Assembly: GCA_021773635.1 (NCBI GenBank)
Contig: JAJFJV010000017.1
Location: 186,001 to 250,000, forward strand
DNA length: 64,000 bases
From: Gammaproteobacteria bacterium
GTDB taxonomy: Bacteria; Pseudomonadota; Gammaproteobacteria; HK1
Direction: 5' to 3'
The translations under genes and the position numbers were made by a program. The notes under the pieces are model-generated. The model was not told the origin of the DNA. It saw only the letters and a program-made list of their open reading frames with translations, and made no database searches. Positions 34,468 through 43,618 of the stretch are shown here, piece by piece. The stretch's first letter is position 1. Every line of letters starts with the position of its first letter.

Positions 34468-37400
34468 CTATATCTGTGCTTTGTGACGCCCTTCCAAAAA
34501 TCCCACGGTCAATGACAACAGTGGGGGGATGATGGCCAGCGTCAGAATCGCGGACAGCGCCAGACCACCGATGACCACCGATCCGAGACCACGGTAAAGC
34601 TCCGATCCGGCGCCCGGGAAGAACACCAGCGGCAGCATGCCGAAGACCGAGGTGAGGGTGGACATGAAGATCGGGCGGATGCGGTTGCGGGTGGCTTCCA
34701 GGATCGCTTCATGTGCCGTCATATGCTCCTCACGCAGGTGAAACAGGGTCTGGTGCACCAGCAGGATGGCATTGTTCACCACGATACCTATGAGGATGAC
34801 AAAACCCAGCAGGGTGAGCATGTCGAGGGGCTGGAAGTAGAAAATGTTAAGCAGAGCCAGCCCCCCCACCGCGCCGGCGGTGGCGAGCGGCACCGAAAGC
34901 ACGATGACCGCGGGGTAGACGAAGCTCTCAAACAGCACGGCCATCACCAGATAGACGATCACCAGTGCCATCAGCAACTGCCAGACCATCGCCTCCCAGG
35001 TCTCGGTCAGTTTGTCGGCGGTACCGGACATGCGCACCCGCACACCCTCCGGCAAACCCTCAGCCTCCATGGTGCCGATGACCTCACGCTGCAGAAGCTC
35101 CATGGCCTCCTCCAGCACCAGCCGTGGTGCCGGACGAATTTCCAGGGTAACAGTCCGTTCGCGCTCACGATGACGAATCTCCGTGGGACCGGCGGTAAGC
35201 TGCACATCGGCGAGGGAGCGCACCGGCAAAATTAGCCCGGAACGGGTCACTACGGGCAAGTTGTCGATCTGCTGGGTGTTGACGAGGCTGTCCTCGGGCC
35301 CGGCCAGCATCAGGTCCAGACGACGGCCCTCTACAGTCACCTCCGCCACCCGCAGGCCATCGTTGTACATATCAATGGTGTCGCCAAGATCGCGCACGCT
35401 GACGCCACTGTCGGCCAGGCGCACGCGGTCTGGAATGATACGCAGCTCCGGGGCGCCCAGTTCCAGCCCGGGGCGTGGGCGCATCTGGTTGCCCTCACTG
35501 CGTGGCATCACCTTTTCCACCAGTCCTACCGCCTTGCGCGCGAGATCCAGATTCTGCTCCAGATCGGGGCCGGAGATATTGAGATCGATCTTGCGTCCAC
35601 CCCCCACGGCACGGCCAAAGATGGAGGGCTGGCTGATAAAGCCGAAGGTGCCCGGCTCACTGAAGACCGGCTTCTCCAGCACCGGAATCAGCTCCGCCAC
35701 CCGTTTCGGATCCTCGGCTATGGCACCGACGAAGGTGCGGGCCGGGGTGGCGACAAAAAAGAAGTTATCCACGCGCGGGGGCCCATCCGCCGCAACCTCG
35801 CCGTTCCACAGCGGGCGTACGGTGGCCTCTACGCCACGGGCGATGTCGGTGGTGGTTTGCAGGTTGTAACCTGGCGGCGGCATCACCACTCCGAAAACCA
35901 GGTTACGGTTACCCTCTGGCAGGTATTCGAGTTTGGGCAGGTAAAGCCAGGTGGCCGTACCGGCCAGGGTGGAGATAGCCAGCACCAGCGCAAACGCAAG
36001 CAGACGCGAGTCCGCCACCCGTTCCACCAGTGCAGTGGTCCCGCGCACAAAGGTTCTGGCACAGCCATCGATCAGCGGCAGATGAAAATGGCTCTCGGGG
36101 TCACCCACGTCACCGCCTAACAGGCGGTTGGCAAGGGCGGGAATCACCGTAATCGCCACTACCAAAGACAGGCAGACCGCCACCGCAATGGCCACCGCGA
36201 TATCACGGAACAGCTGCCCCACCTCGAGATCGAGCACCAGGATAGGAATAAACACCATCACCGTGGTCAGCGCCGAGACAAATACCGCGCCCCAGACCTG
36301 GCGGGCACCATGATAGGCGGCCTCGCCCACGGGCCGGCCCGCCTGGCGCAGCCGGTAGATGTTCTCCAGCACAACGATGGCGGCATCCACCACCATGCCC
36401 ACCGCAAAGGCGAGACCGGCGAGTGAGATTACGTTCAGCGAGCGGCCGAGGGCCGCCATGGCGACGAAGGCGCCGATAACCGAAACCGGGATGGCCAGCG
36501 CCACCACCAGCACCGCGCGCAGGGAGCGCAGAAAGAGCAGCAGGATGAAGGCCGCCAGCGCACCACCCAGATAGATATTCTGCTCCACCAGATTGATGGC
36601 AGAATTGATGTAGACGGTCTCGTCGTAGACCTGTTCAAAGCTGAGTCCCTCGCGCGCCGCTGCCCCGGCCCCCAGTTCCTTCGCCGCCGTACGCAGCCCG
36701 GCCATGGTCTCGATGACGTTGGCCCCCACCTCGCGGGTCGCGCTCATGGCCATGGAGGGCGAGGCCATATGGCGAATACGCGCACGCGGCTCCTTGTAGC
36801 CGTAGCCCACCTCGGCGATATCACCCACGGTCACCCGCGCTACCCGCCCGGTTTCCGTCGCCCGCTCGCTACGCAGCAAGACCTGGCGCACCTGCTCGAT
36901 GGTGCTCAGCTCGCCCTCGGTGCGCACCACGTAACGACGCTTGCCCTCCTCCACATCACCGGCGGAGACCGAGGCATTGGCGGCACGCAGGGCCCGCACC
37001 ACATCCGGCACAGTGAGTCCGAAGCGGGCCATGCGTGCGGGGTCGAGCACCATCCGCAGTTCCCGCTCACCGCCCCCGTAGACATTGATGCGCCCCACCC
37101 CGGGCACCCGCTCCATGCGCTCCTGCAGGATATCCTCGGCAAAATCACCGTAGGTGTGCATCGCCTCACGCTCGCCATCCTTGCCCTTGAGGATGAACCA
37201 GGCGATGGAATTGTCCTCGCTGCCCACGGTGCGCAGAGTGGGTTCATCCACCTCGTCCGGATAACTGCTTACGCGATCGAGGCGGTTGGCCACCAGCAAC
37301 AGGGCACGGTCCATGTTCATGTTAATGTGGAATTCCAGCGTGACCTGACCCCGCCCGTCCTGGGCCGAGCTGCGCATCTCCACCACGCCTTCGAGCCCCT

Positions 37401-37614
37401 TCAGCACCTCTTCCTGCTGATTGACGATCTCCCGCTCCACCTCGGCGGGCGCCGCGCCGGGCCATTCGGTACGCACGGTGATGACCGGACGGCTGACGTC
37501 CGGGGTGAGCTGGATGGGAATGGTGCGAAAGGCCACCAGGCCGAACATCACCACCATCATCACCGCGGCAATGACCGCGATGGGGCGATGGATGGAGACG
37601 CGAATAAGATCCAT
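34468..37614 (-). CDS. RND efflux transporter, HAE1/AcrB-like
   Basis: A 1048-residue inner-membrane proton-driven exporter. It has the RND layout: an N-terminal helix (PIAVIAAVMMVVMFGLVAF), a periplasmic porter domain (LTPDVSRPVITVRTEWPGA), then membrane helices. The proton-relay region is GMVVDAAIVVLENIYR (near residue 410), with a single Asp instead of the DD pair. The second half repeats the layout, with GIVVNNAILLVHQTLFH. It is encoded downstream of its adaptor gene. No outer-membrane channel is linked. The substrate is unknown; the single Asp is seen in several HAE1-like subgroups. Confidence 0.93.
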   Translation of the reverse strand: MDLIRVSIHRPIAVIAAVMMVVMFGLVAFRTIPIQLTPDVSRPVITVRTEWPGAAPAEVEREIVNQQEEVLKGLEGVVEMRSSAQDGRGQVTLEFHINMNMDRALLLVANRLDRVSSYPDEVDEPTLRTVGSEDNSIAWFILKGKDGEREAMHTYGDFAEDILQERMERVPGVGRINVYGGGERELRMVLDPARMARFGLTVPDVVRALRAANASVSAGDVEEGKRRYVVRTEGELSTIEQVRQVLLRSERATETGRVARVTVGDIAEVGYGYKEPRARIRHMASPSMAMSATREVGANVIETMAGLRTAAKELGAGAAAREGLSFEQVYDETVYINSAINLVEQNIYLGGALAAFILLLFLRSLRAVLVVALAIPVSVIGAFVAMAALGRSLNVISLAGLAFAVGMVVDAAIVVLENIYRLRQAGRPVGEAAYHGARQVWGAVFVSALTTVMVFIPILVLDLEVGQLFRDIAVAIAVAVCLSLVVAITVIPALANRLLGGDVGDPESHFHLPLIDGCARTFVRGTTALVERVADSRLLAFALVLAISTLAGTATWLYLPKLEYLPEGNRNLVFGVVMPPPGYNLQTTTDIARGVEATVRPLWNGEVAADGPPRVDNFFFVATPARTFVGAIAEDPKRVAELIPVLEKPVFSEPGTFGFISQPSIFGRAVGGGRKIDLNISGPDLEQNLDLARKAVGLVEKVMPRSEGNQMRPRPGLELGAPELRIIPDRVRLADSGVSVRDLGDTIDMYNDGLRVAEVTVEGRRLDLMLAGPEDSLVNTQQIDNLPVVTRSGLILPVRSLADVQLTAGPTEIRHRERERTVTLEIRPAPRLVLEEAMELLQREVIGTMEAEGLPEGVRVRMSGTADKLTETWEAMVWQLLMALVIVYLVMAVLFESFVYPAVIVLSVPLATAGAVGGLALLNIFYFQPLDMLTLLGFVILIGIVVNNAILLVHQTLFHLREEHMTAHEAILEATRNRIRPIFMSTLTSVFGMLPLVFFPGAGSELYRGLGSVVIGGLALSAILTLAIIPPLLSLTVGFLEGRHKAQI

Positions 37615-37640
37615 ATCGAAAGTGCCTGTACTACCGCCTG

Positions 37641-38732
37641 CTAGTGGCGGACCTTCTGACCCGGATGCAACCGCTCATTGCCGCGGATCACCGCGAGCTC
37701 ACCGGTTTGCAGGCCGGAGAGCACTTCCAGGCGATTGCCCGACGAGACGCCCAGGCGCAACTCACGTTGCTCCACCGCCCCGGTCACGACCACGAAGGCG
37801 AAGTAGCGCCCCCCGCGATTGATAACCGCATCCTTGTGCACCGAAAGCACCTGGCGTGGCGCGGCCACCGGCAGTTTGACCACCACCGATTGATTCACCG
37901 CCAGCGGCCGACCGCTGTCGTTAAAAAAGGGACGAAAGCGCACCTGGCGGGTACGGGTCAGGGGATTCTCGTTGGGAACGATGGCCCGCACCCGCGCACT
38001 GTGCAGACTGCCATCCTCCAGCTCGATGGCGACCGCCACCTCACCACGCAGCCCTTCCAGCTGGCTCGCCGGTACATCCGCCTCGATCTCGAGATCCGCG
38101 TCGTTCACCATGCTCACCACCGCATTCCCCAACGACAGGAAAGCACCGGGAGAGGCGTGACGGCGGGTAATCACGCCGTTATAGGGGGCGCGAATCTCGG
38201 TACGCTCGAGATCGATGCTGGCAATGCCCAACTCGGCGTTGGCGCGCGCAATACTCGCCTTCGCCTCCTCGATCTCACTCTCGTAGCGCACCACCTCTTC
38301 CAGCTTGTCCTCATAATTGGCCTTGGGAAAGGCCGGAGAGCCCTTGAGCTCACCGAAACGGCGGGCCTCCTGCCGCGCCAGCTTCAGGCGCGCCCGGGCG
38401 GTCTGCAGTCGCGCATCCTCCAGCTGCTTCTCCGCACGCCGCCGCGCCACTTCCCCCGACTGGCGACGCTGGGCCAGCCGTGCCAGCACCTGCCCCGCCT
38501 GCACCCGGTCGCCCACCTGCACCTCAACCCGCTCGACCGCGCCGTTGACCAGTGCGGCCACCGAACCCTCCTCCCGCGCCACCAACCGCCCGATAACCGG
38601 CGCGGTCTGGGTCAATGCTTCACGCCGTACCGCATCCACCCCCACCAATGCGGGTGGCGGCTCTTGGGCCACGACGAAGGTACTGAATAACGCTAGAAAC
38701 GGGAGAGGTAGATAACAGTAATGAAGATGCAT
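37641..38732 (-). CDS. RND periplasmic adaptor (membrane fusion protein)
   Basis: The 363-residue adaptor joins the RND pump to an outer-membrane channel. It has a signal peptide (LPLPFLALFSTFVVA). The split lipoyl domain is GSVAALVNGAVERVEVQVGD with RVQAGQVLARL and, later, IRAPYNGVITRRHASPGAFL. Between them lies a long alpha-helical hairpin (residues about 95-165), rich in Ala, Arg and Glu. Beta-barrel and membrane-proximal domains follow. It ends 27 bp before the pump gene on the same strand, forming a two-gene operon. Confidence 0.94.
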   Translation of the reverse strand: MHLHYCYLPLPFLALFSTFVVAQEPPPALVGVDAVRREALTQTAPVIGRLVAREEGSVAALVNGAVERVEVQVGDRVQAGQVLARLAQRRQSGEVARRRAEKQLEDARLQTARARLKLARQEARRFGELKGSPAFPKANYEDKLEEVVRYESEIEEAKASIARANAELGIASIDLERTEIRAPYNGVITRRHASPGAFLSLGNAVVSMVNDADLEIEADVPASQLEGLRGEVAVAIELEDGSLHSARVRAIVPNENPLTRTRQVRFRPFFNDSGRPLAVNQSVVVKLPVAAPRQVLSVHKDAVINRGGRYFAFVVVTGAVEQRELRLGVSSGNRLEVLSGLQTGELAVIRGNERLHPGQKVRH

Positions 38733-38839
38733 CAGAACGTTCCAGGCAGTGAGTCAAACAAGCGTGAGACAAGCTGCGGAGGTTATGCAAAAGCTGTGGA
38801 CGCCACAAGCGGGCACGGGCAAGGAATTAAGCATCGGGC

Positions 38840-39952
38840 TCAGGGCAAGTGCGTACGCGCCAGATAATCGTGGGACTGCATCTCTTCCAGGCGGCTACGG
38901 GTACGCTGAAATTGGGCCTGCAAACGACCTTCGGGATAGATGCCGGCGGGGCCAGTGGCTGCGGAAATCACCAGGTTGACGTTACGGTCATAAAATTCAT
39001 CCACCAGGTGAATGAAGCGAGCGACAATATCATTCTCACCGCGCTCAATGATGGGAATGCCAGAGATAAATACGGTGTGATAACAGCGGGCGATCTCGAT
39101 GTAGTCGGCGGTGCTTCGCGGGCCCTCACAAAGCGTGGCAAATGAAAACCAGGCAATGCCGTCGGCAAGGCGCAGGGTCGCTACCGGGCGGCCATCAAGC
39201 ATCAGGTCCTCGCCGATGCTCATATTTTCCGGGCCCAGGCTCTCATAGATCCGGTTCAATACCTTCTCAGCACCCTTATCCTGCGGGGTATGAAATATCT
39301 CGGCCCGCTCCAGGGCCCGCAAACGATAGTCCGCCTGACCTTCCAGGTGAACGGACTCCATATGCTTATTAATCAGGGCAATGGCCGGCAGAAAGCGTGT
39401 GCGTTGCAGACCGTCACGGTAAAGGTCATCGGGGGCGATATTGGAAGTGGTTACCAACACGACGCCGTGCTCAAACAGGGCATCGAGCAGGCCCGCCAGC
39501 AGCATTGCATCGGTAATATCCGAAACCAGAAATTCATCCAGACAAATGACTCGCCATTGACGGGCAATCTGCGCCGCTACCAGTCGCAAAGGATCCCGGC
39601 GATCGCGGAGCATGCCCAACTCATGGTGCACGTGCTGCATGAAGCGGTGAAAATGAATGCGTAACTTGTTGGAAAATGGCAGGGCATCATGAAAGGCGTT
39701 GATCAGATGGGTCTTGCCACGCCCCACCCCGCCCCAAAGATAAAGCCCACGAGGTGCGACCATCGGCCGGGGCCGGGGAATTAACGCCTGCAAACGGGCA
39801 AGCAGGGACCGGTGCCGGGTTGGGGTATTGGTCAGCGCCTCATACAGTCGCTGGGTATGGTCAACCACCAGTGCCTGCACCGGGTCGGGCAGAAAGCCAT
39901 CTTCTTGCAGATCAACCTGATAACGTTCGGCTGGCGTGCGTGCCGGATTCAT
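38840..39952 (-). CDS. zapE: Cell division ATPase ZapE
   Basis: An AFG1-like AAA ATPase that affects FtsZ rings. The 370-residue protein has a Walker A motif in LYLWGGVGRGKTHLINAFHD (near residues 68-80) and Walker B in VICLDEFLVSDITDA (near 132-146). The sensor residue follows in VVLVTTSNIAPDDLYRDGLQ. The N-terminal ERYQVDLQEDGFLPDPVQ is typical. The gene is single, unlinked to the pump operon downstream. Confidence 0.95.
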   Translation of the reverse strand: MNPARTPAERYQVDLQEDGFLPDPVQALVVDHTQRLYEALTNTPTRHRSLLARLQALIPRPRPMVAPRGLYLWGGVGRGKTHLINAFHDALPFSNKLRIHFHRFMQHVHHELGMLRDRRDPLRLVAAQIARQWRVICLDEFLVSDITDAMLLAGLLDALFEHGVVLVTTSNIAPDDLYRDGLQRTRFLPAIALINKHMESVHLEGQADYRLRALERAEIFHTPQDKGAEKVLNRIYESLGPENMSIGEDLMLDGRPVATLRLADGIAWFSFATLCEGPRSTADYIEIARCYHTVFISGIPIIERGENDIVARFIHLVDEFYDRNVNLVISAATGPAGIYPEGRLQAQFQRTRSRLEEMQSHDYLARTHLP

Positions 39953-40017
39953 ACGCTGATCACTTTGTTTCTCGCCTGTGCAAAAATATTGACTTCTCCT
40001 ACCGGAACCCGTGACAA

Positions 40018-40521
40018 GTGGCCGATCTTCACCAAATCCAGTTCAATTATGTCCCGGAAGCCGATCGATTGCTGCTCCGCATCAGCACCGCCGATAAATC
40101 CGAATTTCGCTTCTGGCTAACCCGGCGCTACGTGCGCCTGCTGTGGCCAGCCGTACTCAAGCTGTTGCGGGATAATCCCCAGGTCAAGGCCCAGGAAAAC
40201 AGCCTGAATCGCGATACAGTGCTTGATTTCCAGCATCAGCAGGCCATGCAGCAGGGTGATTTCAGCACCCGATACCAGGCCGATGCCGAGGCCACGCCGC
40301 TGGGTGAGGAGCCACTGCTACTGGCCAAACTGCAGCTGGGGCAAGGCAAAAAGAGTCCAGTCCTGAACTTGGCGCCACTCAAGGGTCACGGGGTCAATCT
40401 GGCACTTCCCGGCCCACTACTACACAGCTTTGCCGGCATGCTGGTGCAGGCCGTTAAACAGGCAGAATGGGACCTGAATCTTCGCCTGGAGCAAAGCACG
40501 CCGGCCGGTCGAACCCATTGA
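40018..40521 (+). CDS. Conserved hypothetical protein
   Basis: A 167-residue soluble protein starting at GTG 40018 (MADLHQIQFNYVPEADRLLL). The body (RISTADKSEFRFWLTRRYVRL, LLLAKLQLGQGKKSPVLNLA) shows alternating beta strands and amphipathic helices, with no signal peptide or catalytic motif. It looks conserved and well coded, but I cannot name the family. It is divergent from zapE with 65 bp between them. It could be a PilZ-like or small regulatory protein, but nothing visible proves this. Confidence 0.6.
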   Translation: MADLHQIQFNYVPEADRLLLRISTADKSEFRFWLTRRYVRLLWPAVLKLLRDNPQVKAQENSLNRDTVLDFQHQQAMQQGDFSTRYQADAEATPLGEEPLLLAKLQLGQGKKSPVLNLAPLKGHGVNLALPGPLLHSFAGMLVQAVKQAEWDLNLRLEQSTPAGRTH

Positions 40522-40577
40522 AGACGACCACAAGCCAAGCACGACCTGCAGCTTACAAATAACCCGCCCGGGAAACG

Positions 40578-41153
40578 TCAGGGTCTGGCTTGGCCCCGTG
40601 CCCGACGTCGGCGCCTGAGGAGCATGGCGGCGATTGCCAATACCACGAAGATGGCCGTACCCATAGCGATGGCAGGCAGACGCGAAGGCTGCCCGACCTG
40701 AAGCGGGAATTCCAGCCGGTAGGGTTCATGTTCGGCCTCAAACTCTACAACCACCATATAGTTGCCCGCCTGGTCCAGTGCATACCCTTGGCGGTGCACC
40801 CCGTCGTCGGGTCGCTGGGTCCCCAGCAAATGCTCCCTGGAATCGCCAAACCAGCCCTGTTTACGCACCTTGAACGCCATCTCTCCGGCAAAGGGATGGC
40901 CCTCCTTCAGGTGAGCGGCGTAGACATTAAGCCGCCCACGCTCACCCGGCTGGGGAAAGGCCGGAAAGGCCATGTAGCTAATGGCGAAAGCACCCACCTG
41001 CACCTCCACCTCGGTACCCGGCGGGGTATTGGAATCCTCGCCCAGACTATAGGCGGGGCGACCCAGCACGTGATGTGCCTGCGCGGCTCCCGCGAAGAGT
41101 ATAAGGCCAAAAATAACGGCCACAATCAAGGCAGCTGATTTACGAAAATACAC
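40578..41153 (-). CDS. Anchored periplasmic protein, last gene of the nap locus
   Basis: From GTG 41153 (MYFRKSAALIVAVIFGLILF, signal ending GAAQA), 191 residues. The mature domain (VEVQVGAFAISYMAFPAFPQ, RLNVYAAHLKEGHPFAGEMA) looks like a beta-sandwich. A C-terminal helix (AIAMGTAIFVVLAIAAMLL) and an Arg-rich tail anchor it in the inner membrane. The layout resembles the 8491 protein. It follows the second ferredoxin gene by 14 bp. I recognise no named family. Its position suggests a role in nitrate-reductase electron transfer or assembly. Confidence 0.7.
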   Translation of the reverse strand: MYFRKSAALIVAVIFGLILFAGAAQAHHVLGRPAYSLGEDSNTPPGTEVEVQVGAFAISYMAFPAFPQPGERGRLNVYAAHLKEGHPFAGEMAFKVRKQGWFGDSREHLLGTQRPDDGVHRQGYALDQAGNYMVVVEFEAEHEPYRLEFPLQVGQPSRLPAIAMGTAIFVVLAIAAMLLRRRRRARGQARP

Positions 41154-41167
41154 GATTCCAATCCTCT

Positions 41168-41755
41168 TTAGGCTGATGTCACCCGTGGCCGCACATGAAT
41201 GGCCAGCGCCGGATGGGGACAGATCTCGACGCACAGGCCGCAGCCCACACAGCCGGAACGCACCACCGGCCGATAGATGTTGGCAAATTCGAAATTGATC
41301 GCCTTGTCCCCTACCGGGCACACCGTGACACAGGCACCACAAACCCCCCGATCCAGCCACGGATAGCAGGTGTCTCGGTCGATACGCGCAATGCCCATAT
41401 CGATCTCCTGACGCGGAATAACCCTCAGGGCATCAGTGGGGCAGGCCTCCATACACTTGCCACAGAGGATGCAGGCGCTGGCCCGTGGGTCGATATAGGG
41501 TGTGTTCACCTCGCCGCCGCCGGAACGCGCATAAAACTTGATGCAACGCGGCGGGCACACCTCGGCACAAAGACCACAACCGATACAGGCGGCGGTAAAG
41601 GCCCGGGCGTCCGCAAGTGCTCCCGGTGGGCGCAGGTGACTGGCATCCGCCGCCCGGGCGGGTGCCAGGAAACGGGCAATCCCGAAAGGCAGGGCCCCGC
41701 CCGCCGCCAGGGCCAGAAAGGCCAATACACGGCGCAGCAAGCCGCGGCGTTGCAT
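41168..41755 (-). CDS. Second NapG-like four-cluster ferredoxin
   Basis: A 195-residue exported ferredoxin. The N-terminal RRGLLRRVLAFLALAAGGAL is a Tat-like signal with twin Arg. Four 4Fe-4S motifs are present: CIGCGLCAEVCPPRC, CILCGKCMEACP, CGACVTVCP and CVGCGLCVEICP. This is the NapG pattern, and the protein is a paralogue of the 42743 gene. It overlaps the napH stop by one base (TGATG), so the two are translationally coupled. It probably passes electrons from NapH in the periplasm. Confidence 0.9.
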   Translation of the reverse strand: MQRRGLLRRVLAFLALAAGGALPFGIARFLAPARAADASHLRPPGALADARAFTAACIGCGLCAEVCPPRCIKFYARSGGGEVNTPYIDPRASACILCGKCMEACPTDALRVIPRQEIDMGIARIDRDTCYPWLDRGVCGACVTVCPVGDKAINFEFANIYRPVVRSGCVGCGLCVEICPHPALAIHVRPRVTSA

Positions 41756-42732
41756 CAGTTATCACCTGTAGCAGATTTGGCCCCGTGGCGCAGATGGGTA
41801 CGCCCCAGATGCCCCGCCCCCTGCGCCGGCAGGTCGGTCAGGGAAAACCTGAAGGCAAGGGCATCCGTGGGACAAACGGCCATGCAAGCCGTGCAGTTAT
41901 TGCACTCCTGTCCAAAGCCGTCACGCATGGGTTGCAGGCCAAATTCACACACCACATCGCACTTGGTGCAGTCGTTGCACTGCTCCACCTTGCGCGCGAT
42001 ACGCAGCAGCCGATAACGCCCCAATAAGGAATACAGCGCCCCGCCCGGACACAGATAGCGGCAAAAACCCCGCCGCGACACCAGCAGATCAAACAGTAGC
42101 GTGAGGGCGAAAAATATCGCTCCCGCCCCAAAGCCGCCCAGAGCAATGGCGTAATACAGCTCCCGACCGATGATCGCCGGTGGATAAATCAGGGCAAAAA
42201 AGATGGTGCCGGTGAACATGGACAGCACCAGTCCCAAGGCCAGCACCCCGTATTTGAAACGCAGGTCAAAATGACGTGTGGGCGATCTCAGACCCAGAGC
42301 CCTGAGCCAACGGGAAAGCAGGCCATTCAGTTCATAGAGCAAGGTTGCGGGACAGATCCAGCCGCAGAAAAAGCGCCCCAGCAGCACCGTGAGAACGATG
42401 GGGATCAGGGCACTCAACAGAAATGGCCCATACACCCGGCCACCGGCCGCTATCTGCCCGGCCAACGCCAGCGGGTCACTCAACTTCAGACCAAAAACAT
42501 TGGCCGACCAGGTGGTTCCCTTGAGGGCATCGAGATCCGTGGCCGGATCATCCGTGAAGGGTTCGGTCAGCCACTCCATGGCATCGTAAAGCTGTTGCTC
42601 CGCGGGCGCCAAAAGATCATAGGCGTGAGCCGCCCGGTAACTCTGATAAATACTGAGAAAAGGCAGCAGCACCAGCATGGCAAAAATCAGGGTCAGGGTA
42701 ACCAGGCGCAATTTGTTCAGATGACGCAACAT
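41755..42732 (-). CDS. napH: NapH-type quinol dehydrogenase membrane protein
   Basis: A 325-residue membrane ferredoxin. ATG 42732 is chosen because GAGGTG lies 6 bp upstream. It has four membrane helices, with the periplasmic or cytosolic Cys motifs CGWICP (near residue 113) and CRYLCPGGA (near 225). Two C-terminal 4Fe-4S sites follow: CNDCTKCDVVC and CNNCTACMAVCP. NapH takes electrons from quinol and passes them to NapG. The insertion of about 50 residues between the first and second helices is longer than usual. Confidence 0.92.
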   Translation of the reverse strand: MLRHLNKLRLVTLTLIFAMLVLLPFLSIYQSYRAAHAYDLLAPAEQQLYDAMEWLTEPFTDDPATDLDALKGTTWSANVFGLKLSDPLALAGQIAAGGRVYGPFLLSALIPIVLTVLLGRFFCGWICPATLLYELNGLLSRWLRALGLRSPTRHFDLRFKYGVLALGLVLSMFTGTIFFALIYPPAIIGRELYYAIALGGFGAGAIFFALTLLFDLLVSRRGFCRYLCPGGALYSLLGRYRLLRIARKVEQCNDCTKCDVVCEFGLQPMRDGFGQECNNCTACMAVCPTDALAFRFSLTDLPAQGAGHLGRTHLRHGAKSATGDN

Positions 42733-42742
42733 GTGTCGCACC

Positions 42743-43342
42743 TCAGGCAGAGCTCATCGGCGTGCCACGGCGATCGGGAATGATGCGGATGGCCTGTGGA
42801 ATCTGAATGCAGGACCGCTCACAAATACCGCAGCCGACACACCCGTCCAACACGTGAGGCTGCTCCAACCGACCCACACGAATAGCAATGTCTGGCAAAG
42901 GGCAGGCCCGGTAGCAAACGCCACAGGTTTTGCCCTGCCAGGACAGGCAGATGCGATGGTCCACCTGCGCGCGCCCCATATGGACCCTCTCCAGGATTTC
43001 CTCCGCCTCGCGGGCCACCGGCTGGATGGCCCCGCTGGGACAGACGTCACCACACTTCATGCACAGGATGCAGGCCTGTTCGCGAGGAATGATGTACGGG
43101 GTATCCGCCGAGGCGAGACCATTTTCCAGGCCAAAGTAGCGGATACAGCGATTGGGACACACCTCGGCACACTGGCCGCAATGAATACATTGCGCGGTGA
43201 AATCATCCTCAGCCAAGGCCCCCGGGGGACGCAGATAACGCTGGGTGCCGGGTGCCGCTCCAACATTCGGAGCCACCGCCCCCAATGTCACAGCAGCGAC
43301 TGCGCCCTGGATTAGATCACCAAGAAAGGCTCTGCGTTGCAT
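42743..43342 (-). CDS. napG: NapG periplasmic ferredoxin
   Basis: A 199-residue Tat-exported ferredoxin from ATG 43342 (MQRRAFLGDLIQGAVAAVTL). Four 4Fe-4S motifs are present: CIHCGQCAEVCPNRC, CILCMKCGDVCP, CGVCYRACP and CVGCGICERSC. It relays electrons from NapH to the periplasmic nitrate reductase. It is encoded between napA and napH; 276 bp with palindromic repeats separate it from napA, so expression may be uncoupled from the catalytic subunit. Confidence 0.93.
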   Translation of the reverse strand: MQRRAFLGDLIQGAVAAVTLGAVAPNVGAAPGTQRYLRPPGALAEDDFTAQCIHCGQCAEVCPNRCIRYFGLENGLASADTPYIIPREQACILCMKCGDVCPSGAIQPVAREAEEILERVHMGRAQVDHRICLSWQGKTCGVCYRACPLPDIAIRVGRLEQPHVLDGCVGCGICERSCIQIPQAIRIIPDRRGTPMSSA

Positions 43343-43464
43343 GGCTAAAGGCATCCACCCAAATTAAATTTACTCCGGCTGGAGACCGTCCTCTCACCAC
43401 CGCGCGCAAAAAGCACATCGGTAGTGAATCGAATGAAAATAATCTCCAAAGCCCGAAAAAAAGC

Positions 43465-43512
43465 CGTCATTACCCGCGGAAGCGGGTAATCCAGGGAACA
43501 ACGGCAGTGCAA
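43465..43512 (-). repeat. Palindromic REP-like repeat, napA-napG gap
   Basis: cgtcattacccgcggaagcg is followed by ggtaatccagggaacaacgg, giving the stem ATTACCCGC/GCGGGTAAT. On the minus strand it carries the same leader as the copies at 5618 and 26512 (gcactgcc-ttgttccctgg). Confidence 0.7.
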
Positions 43513-43557
43513 TCAGCCCTCACAAGAACAACCATGCCCGCCTGGCCCCGCCTTCGC

Positions 43558-43592
43558 TTCCTGGACCCCGGGTCTCCGCCCGGGGTGACGGT
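43558..43592. repeat. Second palindrome in the napA-napG gap
   Basis: cctggaccccgggtctccgc followed by ccggggtgacgg, with stem ACCCCGGG/CCCGGGGT. It has the layout of the CTGGA...TGACG palindromes elsewhere in the window. Confidence 0.55.
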
Positions 43593-43618
43593 GGTGTTTT
43601 TAGGTATAGCTAAGACCC

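Noticed and set aside
37644-38690. A 348-codon plus-strand frame opposite the RND adaptor gene
   Set aside because: His/Gln/Arg-rich low-complexity translation typical of an antisense shadow; the adaptor on the minus strand has clear lipoyl motifs.
34468-38732. Assigning the RND pump to copper or silver export because it lies next to the copper block
   Set aside because: The helix-4 motif is VDAAIVVLEN and the adaptor lacks the metal-binding features of CusB; the genes are separated by the nested palindrome, so they are not one operon.
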